A stretch of 64,000 nt of DNA from Aestuariivirga litoralis (GTDB taxonomy: Bacteria; Pseudomonadota; Alphaproteobacteria; Rhizobiales; Aestuariivirgaceae): the NCBI RefSeq assembly GCF_003234965.1, contig NZ_QKVK01000001.1, positions 682,001 through 746,000 on the forward strand, in the 5' to 3' direction. Under the pieces are notes generated by a model, which had not been told where the DNA came from, did not search any database, and saw nothing but the letters and a program-made list of their open reading frames with translations. Positions 17,556-28,824 of this stretch are shown in pieces (the stretch's first letter is position 1; each line of letters starts with the position of its first letter). Both the position numbers and the translations under genes were made by a program.

Positions 17556-18268
17556 CAGGCGATGGCCTCTTTCTGCTTCGCCACGAGCTCGCCGATGCCC
17601 TTCTTGGCCAGCGCGAGGAGTTCGCCCAGCGTCGCCTCGGAGAAGGGCTCGCCCTCCGCCGTGCCCTGGATCTCGACGATGCCGCCGGAGCCGGTCATCA
17701 CGAAGTTCGCGTCGGTACCGGCGGAGGAGTCTTCGGGATAATCGAGGTCGAGCACCGGGGTGCCTCCATGGATACCGCAGGAGATGGCGGCGACGTGGTC
17801 CTTCAGGGGCCAGGTCTTGAACATCGACCTCTGCTCCATCCACTTGAGGCAGTCGAAGAGCGCGACCCAGGAGCCGGTAATGGCGGCGGTGCGGGTGCCG
17901 CCATCGGCCTGCAGCACGTCGCAGTCGAGCGTGATCTGGCGTTCGCCCAGCGCCACCAGGTCGACGACGGCGCGCAAGCTACGGCCGACGAGGCGCTGGA
18001 TTTCCTGGGTGCGGCCCGACTGCTTGCCGGAAGCCGCCTCGCGCCTTGTGCGCTCATGCGTGGCGCGCGGCAGCATGCCGTATTCGGCGGTGACCCAGCC
18101 CTTGCCGCCGCCCTTCAGCCAGGGCGGAACCCGCTCTTCCAGCGAGGCGGTGCACAGCACATGCGTGTCCCCGAAGCGCACGAGGCAGGAGCCCTCGGCA
18201 TGGCGGGTGAAGCCGCGGGTGAAGCTGACAGGGCGCAATTCATCGGGTTTCCGTCCGGAGGGACGCAT
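17555..18268 (-). CDS. rph: Ribonuclease PH
   Basis: RNase PH trims the 3' ends of tRNA precursors by phosphorolysis. The 237-residue protein begins [20 protein letters not shown] and contains [20 protein letters not shown], the phosphate/RNA-binding stretch [21 protein letters not shown], and [20 protein letters not shown]. The ATG at 18268 is chosen over the one at 18277 (MTRM...) because GAGGA lies 9 bases before 18268 but touches the earlier ATG. The gene is divergent from hrcA and overlaps rdgB. Confidence 0.96.
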   Translation of the reverse strand: MRPSGRKPDELRPVSFTRGFTRHAEGSCLVRFGDTHVLCTASLEERVPPWLKGGGKGWVTAEYGMLPRATHERTRREAASGKQSGRTQEIQRLVGRSLRAVVDLVALGERQITLDCDVLQADGGTRTAAITGSWVALFDCLKWMEQRSMFKTWPLKDHVAAISCGIHGGTPVLDLDYPEDSSAGTDANFVMTGSGGIVEIQGTAEGEPFSEATLGELLALAKKGIGELVAKQKEAIA

Positions 18269-18311
18269 TCTGGTCATTCCTCGTCTGAAAGCGGGCCTTC
18301 TACCCCTTCGG

Positions 18312-18340
18312 TTGACCCGCGCCAACTTGATTCCTACATT
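18312..18340 (+). promoter_or_regulatory. Sigma-70-type promoter of hrcA
   Basis: TTGACC at 18312-18317 and TACATT at 18335-18340 are separated by 17 bp. The -10 ends only 6 bp before the hrcA ATG at 18347, so the predicted transcription start falls at or next to the start codon. I see no CIRCE inverted repeat here. Confidence 0.6.
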
Positions 18341-18346
18341 GTGGCC

Positions 18347-19438
18347 ATGAGTGTGATCCCGCCCAAGCCATTTACCGAGGAGCGGCTTTCCGGCATCGCC
18401 GGGCTCGACCAGCGCTCGCGCGACATCTTCCGCCGCCTCGTGGACACCTATCTCGCCACCGGCGAGCCCGTGGGCTCGCGCACCATTTCGCGCATCCTGC
18501 CGCACAATCTCTCCCCGGCCTCGGTCCGCAACGTGATGATGGACCTCGAGGATGCGGGGCTGATCTTCTCGCCCCACACGAGCGCCGGCCGCATGCCCAC
18601 CGAGCAGGGCCTGCGCTTCTTCGTCGATGCGGTGATGGAGGTGGGCGCCATGCCCACCGACGAGCGCGCCAAGATCGATGCACAGATCGCCGCGTCCAAC
18701 CGCCAGCGCCGGGTGGAGGACGTGCTGGGCGAGGCGACGATGCTGCTGTCGGGCCTGTCGCACTGCGCCGGCGTCATCCTGGCGCCCAAGATGAACGCGC
18801 GGCTGAAGCACATCGAATTCGTGAACCTCGGGCCGGGGCGGGCGCTGGTCATCCTCGTCGGCGAGGATGGCAGCGTCGAGAACCGGGTGATCGAGGTGCC
18901 GCGCGGGCTACCGCCCTCGACCTTCGCGCAGGCGTCCAACTATCTCTCGACCCGCTTCCAGGGCCGGACCATCGACGAGGTGCAGCGTTTCGTGCGCCAG
19001 GAGATGACACAGCTGCGCACCGAGCTCGACGAGATCTCGGCGCGCATCGTCGAGGCCGGCATCGGACAATGGTCGGGCGAGGGTGACAGCGAGGACAAGA
19101 CCCTGATCGTGCGCGGCCAGGCCAACCTGATCGAGAACGCCACCGCGGCGGAAGACCTGGAGCGCATCCGCAAGCTGTTCGAGGATATCGAGAACAAGAA
19201 GGAGCTGGTGCAGCTTCTGGGGGCGGCCGAGGTGGGCGAGGGCGTGCGGATCTTCATCGGCTCCGAGAACCGGCTGTTCTCGCTCTCCGGAAGTTCGATC
19301 ATCGTGACGCCCTTCCGCAATGCCGAGGAGAAGATCGTCGGCGTCATGGGCATCATCGGGCCGACCCGGATGAACTATGCCCGCATCATCCCGATGGTCG
19401 ACTACACCGCCAAGGCGATCGGGCGGCTGCTCACTTGA
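18347..19438 (+). CDS. hrcA: Heat-inducible transcription repressor HrcA
   Basis: HrcA represses chaperone operons by binding CIRCE elements and is itself folded by GroEL. The 363-residue protein has an N-terminal winged-helix region ([22 protein letters not shown], then [29 protein letters not shown]), the [18 protein letters not shown] linker typical of the family, and a GAF-like and dimerisation body ending in [22 protein letters not shown]. No CIRCE site is visible in this window, so its targets (probably groESL) are elsewhere. grpE follows 67 bp downstream on the same strand, the usual hrcA-grpE pair. Confidence 0.96.
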   Translation: MSVIPPKPFTEERLSGIAGLDQRSRDIFRRLVDTYLATGEPVGSRTISRILPHNLSPASVRNVMMDLEDAGLIFSPHTSAGRMPTEQGLRFFVDAVMEVGAMPTDERAKIDAQIAASNRQRRVEDVLGEATMLLSGLSHCAGVILAPKMNARLKHIEFVNLGPGRALVILVGEDGSVENRVIEVPRGLPPSTFAQASNYLSTRFQGRTIDEVQRFVRQEMTQLRTELDEISARIVEAGIGQWSGEGDSEDKTLIVRGQANLIENATAAEDLERIRKLFEDIENKKELVQLLGAAEVGEGVRIFIGSENRLFSLSGSSIIVTPFRNAEEKIVGVMGIIGPTRMNYARIIPMVDYTAKAIGRLLT

Positions 19439-19505
19439 TTTTTTGCGCCGGGCGGCCGATATGCCTGCCAACCCGACAAATCCCAAGGACTGGAAAGCCC
19501 TTAGC

Positions 19506-20057
19506 ATGGCCGAAGACAAGAATCCGACCGACGAGCCGAACCCCGACATCGCGCTGGAAGAGGCGCTGGTGGCAGAACTGGACGAGCGCGACCTGGAGAT
19601 CGCCAGGCTCAAGGAAGAGGCCGCCCAGTTCAAGGACCGGCTGCTGCGCACCGCCGCCGAGATGGACAATCTGAGGAAGCGCGCCGAGCGCGAGAAGGCG
19701 GAGGCAACGCTTTATGCCGCCACCAACTTCGCCCGCGACCTGCTGAGCGTCTCCGACAACATGCAGCGCGCGCTCGCCCACCGGCCGGCGGAAACCGCCA
19801 GCGACGAGACCAAGAACCTGTTCGCCGGCATCGAGATGACGGAGCGCGAGCTCCTCAACATCTTCCAGCGCTACAACATCCGCAAGGTGGAGACGGTGGG
19901 CGCCAAGTTCGATCCCAACTTCCACCAGGCCCTGTTCGAGGTGCCGACCAGCGAACATCCGCCGGGCACGGTGGTGCAGGAGATGCAGTCCGGCTTCGCC
20001 ATCGGCGACCGCTGCCTCAGGCCCGCCATGGTGGGCGTCGCCAAGGCCGAAGGCTGA
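19506..20057 (+). CDS. grpE: Nucleotide exchange factor GrpE
   Basis: GrpE releases ADP from DnaK. The protein has 183 residues from ATG 19506, or 198 from ATG 19461. It has an acidic N-terminus, a long coiled coil (LDERDLEIARLKEEAAQFKDRLLRTAAEMDNLRKRAERE) and the C-terminal beta domain signature: GAKFDPNFHQALFEVPTSEHPPGTVVQEMQSGFAIGDRCLRPAMV read in sections. The 19506 start is chosen for GGAAAG 8 bases upstream. The upstream ATG has no clear ribosome-binding site but would give the common family length. It works with DnaK and DnaJ, encoded 3-6 kb further on. Confidence 0.95.
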   Translation: MAEDKNPTDEPNPDIALEEALVAELDERDLEIARLKEEAAQFKDRLLRTAAEMDNLRKRAEREKAEATLYAATNFARDLLSVSDNMQRALAHRPAETASDETKNLFAGIEMTERELLNIFQRYNIRKVETVGAKFDPNFHQALFEVPTSEHPPGTVVQEMQSGFAIGDRCLRPAMVGVAKAEG

Positions 20058-20082
20058 GCGGCGCGCCTCACGACAATCGTTT

Positions 20083-20157
20083 CATCATGCCCGGGCTCGT
20101 CCCGGGCATTTTTTTGGGCCGCCGAAAACGAGGGCCGGGTCGGGCCCGGCCATGATG
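20083..20157. repeat. Palindromic intergenic repeat, family A (copy A4)
   Basis: The element starts CATCATGCCCGGGCTCGTCC and ends GGGCCCGGCCATGATG. The central spacer carries a run of seven T. It lies between grpE and the VOC gene, both on the plus strand. Confidence 0.85.
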
Positions 20158-20229
20158 AAGGAGAGGCGCCACCGCCATGGAAGTGACGCCAAGGTTGTGT
20201 TATCCTCCCGCCATTCCACGGAGGCCCTC

Positions 20230-20607
20230 ATGAGCGAGAATGGCACTGTCGTCTGGTCGGAACTGATGACCACCGAGGTCGAGAAGGCCAAGGCCTTCTA
20301 CGGCAAGACCCTCGGTCTGACCTTCGAACCCTTCGGTGAGACGAACCCCGGCTACTGGATCGCCATGCGCGACGGCCGCCCGGTCTGGGGCATCATGGAC
20401 ATGACGGATCGCCCCGGGGGGCCGACCGCCTGGTTCACCTACATGGCGGTGGACGACGTCGATGCGAAGGTGACGGCAGCACTGGAGGCCGGGGCAGACC
20501 TCTGCATGCCGGTCTTCGATATCCCCACGGTGGGCCGCATCGCCATCCTGCAGGACCCCACAGGGGCGATCATCGGCTGGATGAAGCCAGAGCCGCGCCC
20601 CTCCTGA
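20230..20607 (+). CDS. VOC (glyoxalase/bleomycin-resistance fold) family protein
   Basis: This 125-residue protein is a two-module vicinal-oxygen-chelate fold. It starts VVWSELMTTEVEKAKAFYGKTLGLTFE, continues with GGPTAWFTYMAVDDVDAKVTAALEAGA and ends GRIAILQDPTGAIIGWMKP. The family includes dioxygenases, glyoxalases and binding proteins. The short sequence does not show a convincing metal triad that would fix the activity. The ATG at 20230 is used because the translation upstream (20152-20229) runs through repeat sequence. Function is unknown beyond the fold. Confidence 0.85.
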   Translation: MSENGTVVWSELMTTEVEKAKAFYGKTLGLTFEPFGETNPGYWIAMRDGRPVWGIMDMTDRPGGPTAWFTYMAVDDVDAKVTAALEAGADLCMPVFDIPTVGRIAILQDPTGAIIGWMKPEPRPS

Positions 20608-20730
20608 CATTCGTAACGATTGCTTTTGGCCAGTCGCACAAGCAGGTAGCCCCCTACATGGGGGCCGTTAAAAGCCACTCTCCGGTCCGCTCCGGGGCTC
20701 CAGCAATGGTCTGGATGCTCGACCCAAAGA

Positions 20731-20761
20731 AAGCTGGGCCCCGGCTTTCGCCGGGGTGACG
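20731..20761. repeat. Half-copy of palindromic repeat, family B (copy B2)
   Basis: Only the right arm (ccccggctttcgccggggtgacg) is well preserved. The left arm is degenerate. It lies between the convergent VOC and amine-oxidase genes. Confidence 0.65.
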
Positions 20762-20778
20762 TGCTGATCGGGACGAAC

Positions 20779-22032
20779 TCAGGCGGCGGCCAGCGACAGG
20801 GCCTTCTCCGCCGCGGCGATGCCCGAGAGATGCGCGCCATGGACCGTCGAAAAGAACGGGATGGAGCAATGCTCGCCGGCCAGCACGATGCGGTCGCCCA
20901 CCGGCTCCGAGAACCTCAGCCGCGAGACCGCCCTGCCCGGCTTCGCATGTGAATAGCCGCCCAGCGTGTAGGGATCCGAGGCCCAGTGGGTGCGCAGCGT
21001 CTTCACCACGCGCGTCCGCATGCCTGCCCCGAAAGCCTCGACCAGCGCCTCCATGGCGAGGTCCATCATCGCGGCGTCGCCGAGCTTCTCCAGTGCGGCC
21101 CCATGCGAGCCGCCGAAATGCGAGACCAGCAGGGGGCGGCCGAAGGGATTGAGATGGAGGTTGAAGGGAGCCTTCGACGCGTCCTCGAAGATCACGTCGC
21201 CATAGACATGGCCGAAGCCATCGACGGGCCGGTCGAGCAGGATGGCGAGTTTCTCGGAGACGCCCATCGGGCAGTCGTGGAAGGCCTCGACCAGCGTTGC
21301 CGGCAGGGCGGGATCGAAGCGGATGCCCCCAGCGATCAGCACGTTGACCGGCACGGCGATGACGATGGCCGAGGCCGTGACCGTACCCCGCCCGGTTTCC
21401 ACGCGGACCTCGCGCCCCGACCAATCGATGCGGGTGACGGGGGTCGAGAGCGTCACCGGCAGGCCCGCCGCGTGGCGGGCGACCAGCGCGCCGTAGCCGT
21501 CCCTGACGGGGAAGTCGCCGCCGTCATAGTCGTAGCGCGAGCCGTCGAGCGTGGAGCACAGTTCGGGGTCGCTGGAGGTGATCTGGCCGATGAGCTGGCG
21601 GGTGAGGCTGTTCCATCGGTTCTTCGGGTCCATGACGTCGCTGAAGGCCACGTCGCGGCCGGCGGCACCCGCGCCGATGGCCGCGTTCAGCACCGTTTCG
21701 ATGTAGTCCGACGCCTCGGCCTGTGCCGCTGCGGGCAGCAGGCCGCCCCTGCCCAGCCGCGTGGCGTGGTCGGGACCGAAGTCGATGTCGGACTTGTAGG
21801 CAATGCCGAGCGTGTCGGCGATGGCGGTGAAGGGATTCTGGCGTGCCGAATGCAGCCAGTGGGCGCCCATGTCGAAGGGCAGGCCCAACGTCGCGGTGTC
21901 GGTGAAGGCCCGGCCGCCGATCCGGTCGCGCGCCTCCAGCACGATGAAGCTCCTGCCCGCTTTCTGGAGCGTCAGCCCGGCGGCGAGGCCCGCCGCGCCT
22001 GCGCCGATCACGGCAACGTCGTAGTGGCTCAT
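20779..22032 (-). CDS. FAD-dependent amine oxidase / protoporphyrinogen-oxidase-like flavoprotein
   Basis: The 417-residue flavin amine oxidase starts with the dinucleotide-binding motif [21 protein letters not shown], followed by [14 protein letters not shown] and FDMGAHWLH. The C-terminus has the flavin-binding end [30 protein letters not shown]. The family oxidises primary or secondary amines (polyamine or monoamine oxidases). The substrate cannot be told from sequence, and no signal peptide is seen. The ATG overlaps the TGA of the AlkB gene (TCAT at 22029-22032 on the plus strand), so the two are translationally coupled, although no functional link is obvious. Confidence 0.88.
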   Translation of the reverse strand: MSHYDVAVIGAGAAGLAAGLTLQKAGRSFIVLEARDRIGGRAFTDTATLGLPFDMGAHWLHSARQNPFTAIADTLGIAYKSDIDFGPDHATRLGRGGLLPAAAQAEASDYIETVLNAAIGAGAAGRDVAFSDVMDPKNRWNSLTRQLIGQITSSDPELCSTLDGSRYDYDGGDFPVRDGYGALVARHAAGLPVTLSTPVTRIDWSGREVRVETGRGTVTASAIVIAVPVNVLIAGGIRFDPALPATLVEAFHDCPMGVSEKLAILLDRPVDGFGHVYGDVIFEDASKAPFNLHLNPFGRPLLVSHFGGSHGAALEKLGDAAMMDLAMEALVEAFGAGMRTRVVKTLRTHWASDPYTLGGYSHAKPGRAVSRLRFSEPVGDRIVLAGEHCSIPFFSTVHGAHLSGIAAAEKALSLAAA

Positions 22033-22631
22033 GGTTTGGTCACCCGTCTGAGTGTCAGGTTGATTCGCCCGCCGTCCTTCAGCAGGGTGGAGGTGCCGGA
22101 CAGCACCCGGTCGATGCCATGGTAGCAGAGGCGGGAGGCCCCGCCCATGACGAGCACGTCGCCGGAGGCAAGTTTCAGCGTTTCGGTCTTCCCGCCGCGC
22201 TCGGGCCCGCCGATGCGGAACACCGCCGTGTCACCCAGCGACACCGAGACCACCGGAGCCGAGAAGTCCTCCTCGTCCTCGTCCCGGTGCAGGCCCATCC
22301 TGGCGCCGCCGGAGTAGAAATTGACGAGGCAGGCTTCCGGGTCGTGGGGGTAGCCCGACACCTGCCGCCACAGCCCCAGCAGAGGATCGGGGATGGCGGG
22401 CCAGGGCTGGCCGGTGTCCGGATGGGTGGACTGGTAGCGGTAGCCTGCGCGGTCCGACACCCAGCCGAGCGGGCCCAGATTGGTCATGCGTACGGTGAAG
22501 GGCCGCCCCGTCCTCGGCATGACGGGGGTGAACAGCGGCGCTGCGGCCACGGCGCCGCGCAGGCTCCCCACCAGCTGGCGCTGGGCCTCGGCGCCCAGGT
22601 GGCCGGGCAAATATCGCAGTCCGGGTTGCAT
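22029..22631 (-). CDS. alkB: AlkB-type alpha-ketoglutarate-dependent dioxygenase
   Basis: AlkB removes methyl groups from 1-methyladenine and 3-methylcytosine in DNA and RNA by oxidative demethylation. The 200-residue protein has the 2-His-1-carboxylate iron site: His115 and Asp117 in [12 protein letters not shown] and His171 in LCYHGIDR. The 2-oxoglutarate-binding arginines are in GRINLTLRR (Arg189, Arg195). The middle segment [17 protein letters not shown] is typical of AlkB itself rather than distant ALKBH members. It is slightly shorter than the E. coli enzyme. No LexA or Ada-type site was recognised upstream. Confidence 0.93.
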   Translation of the reverse strand: MQPGLRYLPGHLGAEAQRQLVGSLRGAVAAAPLFTPVMPRTGRPFTVRMTNLGPLGWVSDRAGYRYQSTHPDTGQPWPAIPDPLLGLWRQVSGYPHDPEACLVNFYSGGARMGLHRDEDEEDFSAPVVSVSLGDTAVFRIGGPERGGKTETLKLASGDVLVMGGASRLCYHGIDRVLSGTSTLLKDGGRINLTLRRVTKP

Positions 22632-22751
22632 TGGCCGCTCTTCCTAGCCGCCCCGTCCATCGGGGCAAGGCATTTCTCGCGCGGTTGGCGGTACAATCGT
22701 TCCCGCCCTGCCCCGACGACGGCGGCCGATCACTTTTGCGTGGGCGAACCG

Positions 22752-22780
22752 CTTGATAGCCCCGAACCCCCTGCCTATAT
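22752..22780 (+). promoter_or_regulatory. RpoH (sigma-32)-type promoter of dnaK
   Basis: CTTGA at 22752-22756 and CCTATAT at 22774-22780 are separated by 18 bp counted from CTTG. This matches the alphaproteobacterial heat-shock consensus (CTTG, 17-18 bp, CYTAT-T). The start point would be near 22787, leaving a leader of about 135 bases before dnaK. Confidence 0.75.
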
Positions 22781-22844
22781 AGCCCTCGACAGCCGGTCAG
22801 CCTGCGGAATCGGGCAGCCGGGACCTAATCTTAATCAGGAGGCG

Positions 22845-22868
22845 GACCCTCCCCAGCCAAGGGGGGTC
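22845..22868 (+). other. Hairpin in the dnaK mRNA leader
   Basis: GACCCTCC (22845-22852) can pair with GGGGGGTC (22861-22868), giving an 8-bp stem with one G-U pair and an 8-base loop. Further on, CTCC at 22897-22900 can pair with GGAG of the ribosome-binding site at 22912-22915, which might mask it. A role in heat control is only a possibility. Confidence 0.4.
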
Positions 22869-22922
22869 GGGCAAGTGCCTAAAGGGCTTTCCCAAGCTCC
22901 GCCTGCCAATTGGAGGATCAAG

Positions 22923-24836
<1,914 letters not shown>

Positions 24837-24850
24837 GGCCTGTGACTTGA

Positions 24851-24907
24851 GGAACCCCGCTTCACGTCGCGGCGCCCGAAAGGGGGCCGCAGCGCGGGGC
24901 GGGGTTC
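24851..24907 (+). terminator. Possible hairpin between dnaK and dnaJ
   Basis: GGAACCCCGC (24851-24860) can pair with the GCGGGG...GGGGTTC stretch ending near 24907, with a further inner stem (gcgcccgaaagggggc). No run of T follows directly, so this is either a weak terminator or a processing hairpin that lowers dnaJ relative to dnaK. Confidence 0.4.
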
Positions 24908-24985
24908 TGCTCTATTCCCTTTCAATTCGTTCCGGTCCTGACGCGTGTCGTGACGCGGAACGGCAAACCACAGCGGTACGCATTC

Positions 24986-26143
24986 ATGGCCAAGCGTGAC
25001 TATTACGATGTTCTGGGCGTTGGCCGGTCGGCTGACGAGAAGGAACTGAAGGCCGCCTATCGCAAGCTCGCCAAGCAGCTCCACCCCGATGCCAACCCGG
25101 GCGACGCCAAGACCGAGGCCAAGTTCAAGGAACTGAACGAGGCCTATGACGTGCTGAAGGACCCGCAGAAGCGTGCGGCCTATGACCGGTTCGGCCACCA
25201 GGCTTTCGAGAACGGCATGGGCGGGCGCGGCGGTGCGGGCTTCGGCCCGGATTTCAATTCCTCGATGTCCGACATCTTCGAGGACCTGTTCGGCGATTTC
25301 ATGGGCGGCGGCGGCGGTGGCCGCGGCCGCCGCGGCGGCGGGCGCAGCAATGGCGCGACGCGCGGCGCCGACCTGCGCTACAACATGGAGATCAGCCTCA
25401 CCGAGGCCTTCACCGGCAAGAACGCGCAGATCCGCGTTCCCTCCTCGGTGTCCTGCGAGGTCTGCAGCGGCTCGGGCGCCAAGCCCGGCACCTCACCCAA
25501 GACCTGCTCGACCTGCGGCGGCCACGGCGCCGTGCGTTCGCAATCCGGTTTCTTCACGGTGGAGCGCACCTGCCCCTCCTGCCAGGGCCGCGGCCAGGTC
25601 ATATCGGATCCCTGCAACGCCTGCTCGGGCCAGGGCCGCGTCACCAAGGAGCGCACCCTGTCGGTCAACATTCCGGCGGGCGTCGAGGACGGCACGCGCA
25701 TCCGGCTGGCCAGCGAGGGCGAAGCGGGCATGCGCGGCGGACCGTCGGGCGATCTCTACATCTTCCTGTCGGTGAAGCCGCACGAGTTCTTCCAGCGCGA
25801 CGGGGCGGACCTGTTCTGCAAAGTGCCCGTCTCGATGACGGCAGCCGCCATGGGCGGCGAGATCGAGGTGCCGACGATCGACGGCAAGAAAGCCCGCGTC
25901 GCGGTGCCCGAAGGCACCCAGACGGGCAAGCAGTTCCGCCTGAAGAACAAGGGCATGCCGGTGCTGCGCTCATCCCAGATGGGCGACATGTACATCCAGG
26001 TGGCGGTCGAGACCCCCGTCAACCTGTCACGCCGCCAGAAGGAGCTTCTGCGGGAGTTCGAGACGGAAGCGAAAAACAACAGTCCCGAGTCGGAAGGTTT
26101 CTTCGCCAAGGCCAAGGCCTTCTGGGACGGGTTCGGGAGCTGA
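24986..26143 (+). CDS. dnaJ: Co-chaperone DnaJ (Hsp40)
   Basis: DnaJ stimulates DnaK ATPase and delivers substrates. The 385-residue protein has a J-domain (residues 1-70; HPD in [11 protein letters not shown]), a Gly/Phe-rich linker (about 76-125), four CxxCxGxG-type zinc repeats ([32 protein letters not shown]) and the C-terminal substrate-binding beta domains ([20 protein letters not shown]). The ATG at 24986 gives the conserved [12 protein letters not shown] start. The frame is open to 24950, but that part has no family match. Confidence 0.99.
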   Translation: MAKRDYYDVLGVGRSADEKELKAAYRKLAKQLHPDANPGDAKTEAKFKELNEAYDVLKDPQKRAAYDRFGHQAFENGMGGRGGAGFGPDFNSSMSDIFEDLFGDFMGGGGGGRGRRGGGRSNGATRGADLRYNMEISLTEAFTGKNAQIRVPSSVSCEVCSGSGAKPGTSPKTCSTCGGHGAVRSQSGFFTVERTCPSCQGRGQVISDPCNACSGQGRVTKERTLSVNIPAGVEDGTRIRLASEGEAGMRGGPSGDLYIFLSVKPHEFFQRDGADLFCKVPVSMTAAAMGGEIEVPTIDGKKARVAVPEGTQTGKQFRLKNKGMPVLRSSQMGDMYIQVAVETPVNLSRRQKELLREFETEAKNNSPESEGFFAKAKAFWDGFGS

Positions 26144-26166
26144 GGCTCCGCATCGCTTCAGACATC

Positions 26167-26243
26167 CATCATGCCCGGGCCTGTCCCGGGCATCTTTTTG
26201 CGGCCACCAAAAAAGGATGGCCGGGACAAGCCCGGCCATGATG
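26167..26243. repeat. Palindromic intergenic repeat, family A (copy A5)
   Basis: The left stem-loop is GCCCGGGCCTGTCCCGGGC and the right is GGCCGGGACAAGCCCGGCC, with CATCATG and CATGATG ends and a T-run in the spacer (catctttttg). It lies between the convergent dnaJ and SH3-protein genes. Confidence 0.87.
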
Positions 26244-26269
26244 AATTCTCGGGGGTGAGACCTACCGCC

Positions 26270-26878
26270 TCAGTCCACCTTCTCGCCGGGATAGACGCCC
26301 CACAGCTGCGTCTGCTGCACATAGCCGTCATACCCGCCGGCGCTGAGTTCGCACCACTCGCCGTCGCAGTGCTCGACTTCGGCCACCACGCCGGAGCCGA
26401 CCTGCGCCACCACGCCGGCCGCCGGTTTCGGGCCGCTCATCAGCGGCACGTTCTGCCCCTGCTTCCACGGCGCGATCTCCGCCGTGCGCTTGCCGGCCAG
26501 CATGTTCTGCAGGATCCAGCCTTCCTCGCCGTCCGAATCGCGGATGCGGCGCCAGTTCTCGAATTCGGCGACGATTTCGACCGGCAGGCCCTTGCGCTGG
26601 AACACCCAGGCCACCGGATGATCGCTGGAGGGGCCGCGGCGCACATTCACCTTTTCGGCCTTGAGGGACACGAAGCGCGGAATGGGCAGGCCCGACGGGC
26701 CGACCGGCTTGGCGGCCTCCTTGCCGATCGAGCCGGTGACGGCGCCCTTCTCCGCATTGGCCTGCGAATCAACCCGCTTGGCAAACAGCGACCAGCCCAC
26801 TGCGCCCGCCACGCCGATACAGGCCAAGCTGAGGATGATAGAGCCAAAACGCCGTTTTTTGGCAGGACCTGCCGCCAT
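26270..26878 (-). CDS. Membrane-anchored SH3-domain protein
   Basis: The 202-residue protein has one N-terminal membrane helix or uncleaved signal (GSIILSLACIGVAGAVGWSLF, about residues 12-32). A low-complexity linker follows, then two bacterial SH3-like modules: about 70-130 (AEKVNVRRGPSSDHPVAWVF, then GWILQNML) and about 140-200 (VPLMSGPKPAAGVVAQV, then GYVQQTQLWGVYPGE). Such modules bind peptidoglycan or proteins in the periplasm. The ATG at 26878 is preferred to 26911 because it opens the basic stretch before the membrane helix. It is a conserved type of Rhizobiales periplasmic protein of unknown job. The gene is convergent with dnaJ and divergent from the 2-hydroxyacid dehydrogenase. Confidence 0.85.
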   Translation of the reverse strand: MAAGPAKKRRFGSIILSLACIGVAGAVGWSLFAKRVDSQANAEKGAVTGSIGKEAAKPVGPSGLPIPRFVSLKAEKVNVRRGPSSDHPVAWVFQRKGLPVEIVAEFENWRRIRDSDGEEGWILQNMLAGKRTAEIAPWKQGQNVPLMSGPKPAAGVVAQVGSGVVAEVEHCDGEWCELSAGGYDGYVQQTQLWGVYPGEKVD

Positions 26879-27076
26879 GATATCCGAATTTCCTCTGCAA
26901 GGCCCGGACACCGTCCTCCGGGGAAAGGGCCCCTACGACACAAAGCCAGTTTACACCAGCGACAGCCCCGTGCAAACGAGGGAAACACCGATCATCACCC
27001 CGCACGGACCGGTGGCAGGATTGATCCTGCAGGGTTAAGATTGTGTGAGGATTGAGACCGGAGCCAGGATTCCCGC

Positions 27077-28066
27077 ATGACCAAGCGCAAGCCCCTCGTC
27101 GTCGTCACCCGCAAGCTGCCCGACGTCGTCGAGACCCGGATGATGGAACTGTTCAACACCCGTCTCAACGCCACGGATGAGCCGATGGGCCGCGCCGAGC
27201 TGATCGAGGCCGTGAAGACGGCCGAGGTGCTGGTGCCCACCGTCACCGACCGCATCGACAAGGCCGTGCTGATGCAGGCCGGCGACCAGTTGAAGCTCAT
27301 CGCCAATTTCGGCAATGGCGTCGACAACATCGACGTCGAGACGGCGCTGTCGCGCGGCATCACCGTCACCAACACGCCGGGCGTGCTGACCGAGGACACG
27401 GCCGACTTCACCATGGCGCTCATCATGGCCGTTTCCCGCCGCATCATCGAGGGCGCGAAGGTGATCGGCGCCGACAATTCCTGGGGCGGCTGGTCACCCA
27501 CCTGGATGCTCGGCCACCGCATCTGGGGCAAGCGGCTGGGCATCATCGGCATGGGGCGCATCGGCACCGCGGTCGCCCGCCGCGCCAAGGCCTTCGGCCT
27601 GCAGATCCATTATCACAACAGGAAGCCCGTCCATCACAAGATCGAGGAGGAGCTCGAGGCCACCTATTGGGAGAGCCTCGACCAGATGCTGGCACGCATG
27701 GACATCGTTTCCGTCAACTGCCCGCACACGCCGGCCACCTACCACCTGCTGTCGGCGCGACGCCTGAAGCTGATGAAGCCCGAGGCCATCATCGTCAACA
27801 CCGCGCGCGGCGAGGTGATCGACGAGAACGCGCTGGCCCGCATGCTGGAGAGTGGTGAACTCGGCGGCGCCGGCCTCGACGTGTTCGAGCACGAGCCGGC
27901 GGTCAACCCGCGCCTGCTGAAGGCCAGGAAGGCCGTGCTGCTGCCGCACATGGGCTCCGCCACCATCGAGGGCCGCATCGACATGGGCGAGAAGGTGATC
28001 ATCAACATCAAGACCTGGGTCGACGGACACAATCCGCCCGACCGCGTCCTGCCGTCGATGCTGTGA
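27077..28066 (+). CDS. D-2-hydroxyacid dehydrogenase (D-glycerate/glyoxylate reductase-like)
   Basis: The 329-residue NAD(P)-dependent enzyme has the Rossmann motif GIIGMGRIGTAVARRA and the catalytic triad of the family: Arg in NTARGEVIDENAL, Glu in LDVFEHEP and His in LLPHMGSATIEGR. The N-terminus (VVVTRKLPDVVETRMMELF) and the overall pattern resemble glyoxylate/hydroxypyruvate reductases and D-glycerate dehydrogenases. Such enzymes interconvert hydroxypyruvate and D-glycerate or reduce glyoxylate. Phosphoglycerate dehydrogenase is unlikely because there is no C-terminal ACT domain. It converges closely (21 bp) with the haloacid dehalogenase gene. Confidence 0.9.
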   Translation: MTKRKPLVVVTRKLPDVVETRMMELFNTRLNATDEPMGRAELIEAVKTAEVLVPTVTDRIDKAVLMQAGDQLKLIANFGNGVDNIDVETALSRGITVTNTPGVLTEDTADFTMALIMAVSRRIIEGAKVIGADNSWGGWSPTWMLGHRIWGKRLGIIGMGRIGTAVARRAKAFGLQIHYHNRKPVHHKIEEELEATYWESLDQMLARMDIVSVNCPHTPATYHLLSARRLKLMKPEAIIVNTARGEVIDENALARMLESGELGGAGLDVFEHEPAVNPRLLKARKAVLLPHMGSATIEGRIDMGEKVIINIKTWVDGHNPPDRVLPSML

Positions 28067-28087
28067 TGCCACCCGCGGCGGCGGTGC

Positions 28088-28765
28088 TCACACCAGTGCC
28101 GCCAGCTTGCCGAGATGGGGGATGAGCGCCGCGGGCTTGCCCGGCAGGCGGTCGTCCTTCCAGCCGAAGCGATCGACCCTCACCACCTGCAGGCCGAACT
28201 GCGCGGCGCCATGCGCGTCCCAGGTGTTGGAGGTGACGAAGCAGATCGCCGCCGCCTCGTGGATCTGCAGTTTCTGCATGGCATGACGGTAGACCCGGCG
28301 CGAGGGCTTGTAGATGCCCACATCCTCGACCGACAGCACCATGTTGAACAGCTTGTCGAGGCCCGCATGGCGCACCGCCGCATCGAGCATCGAGGGGCTG
28401 CCGTTGGAGAGGATGGCGGTGAGCTTGCTCCTGGCCTTCACGGCGGCCAGAGCATCGGCCACCTCCTCATAGGCATCGAGCTTCAGGTAAAGCGCCATGA
28501 TCTCGTCGCGCAGCCCCGGCTCGCTGACGCCGAACTGGTCGAGCGCATAGTCGAGCGCATCGCCCGTGACGTGCCAGAAATCGGCATGCACGCCCATGAG
28601 GCTGCGGAGCCAGCTGTATTCCAGCTGCTTCTGCCGCCACAGCCTGGAGATGTCTTCGGCATGGGGGCCGATTTCCGGTGCCAGCTTGCGCATCGGGCCC
28701 TGGACGTCGAACAGCGTTCCATAGGCGTCGAACACGCAGGCCCTGATGCCGGGGAGCTTCTCCAT
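28088..28765 (-). CDS. Haloacid dehalogenase, type II
   Basis: The 225-residue HAD-superfamily hydrolase has the nucleophile motif [10 protein letters not shown] (first Asp), the Thr/Ser motif LSNGSPSML, Lys in [10 protein letters not shown] and the acidic motif [16 protein letters not shown]. This set is typical of L-2-haloacid dehalogenases, which convert L-2-haloacids to D-2-hydroxyacids. The neighbouring convergent gene encodes a D-2-hydroxyacid dehydrogenase. A metabolic link is plausible but not shown. It is divergent from the nitrile hydratase operon, with only about 60 bp for both promoters. Confidence 0.9.
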   Translation of the reverse strand: MEKLPGIRACVFDAYGTLFDVQGPMRKLAPEIGPHAEDISRLWRQKQLEYSWLRSLMGVHADFWHVTGDALDYALDQFGVSEPGLRDEIMALYLKLDAYEEVADALAAVKARSKLTAILSNGSPSMLDAAVRHAGLDKLFNMVLSVEDVGIYKPSRRVYRHAMQKLQIHEAAAICFVTSNTWDAHGAAQFGLQVVRVDRFGWKDDRLPGKPAALIPHLGKLAALV

Positions 28766-28824
28766 GCCGCTTCCTCTTCCGCCAACCGGCGCTTATGATG
28801 AGCGCAAACCGCGAGGCTGACAAC

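Noticed and set aside
18269-18346. CIRCE operator for HrcA
   Set aside because: No TTAGCACTC/GAGTGCTAA-like inverted repeat was found here or before dnaK.
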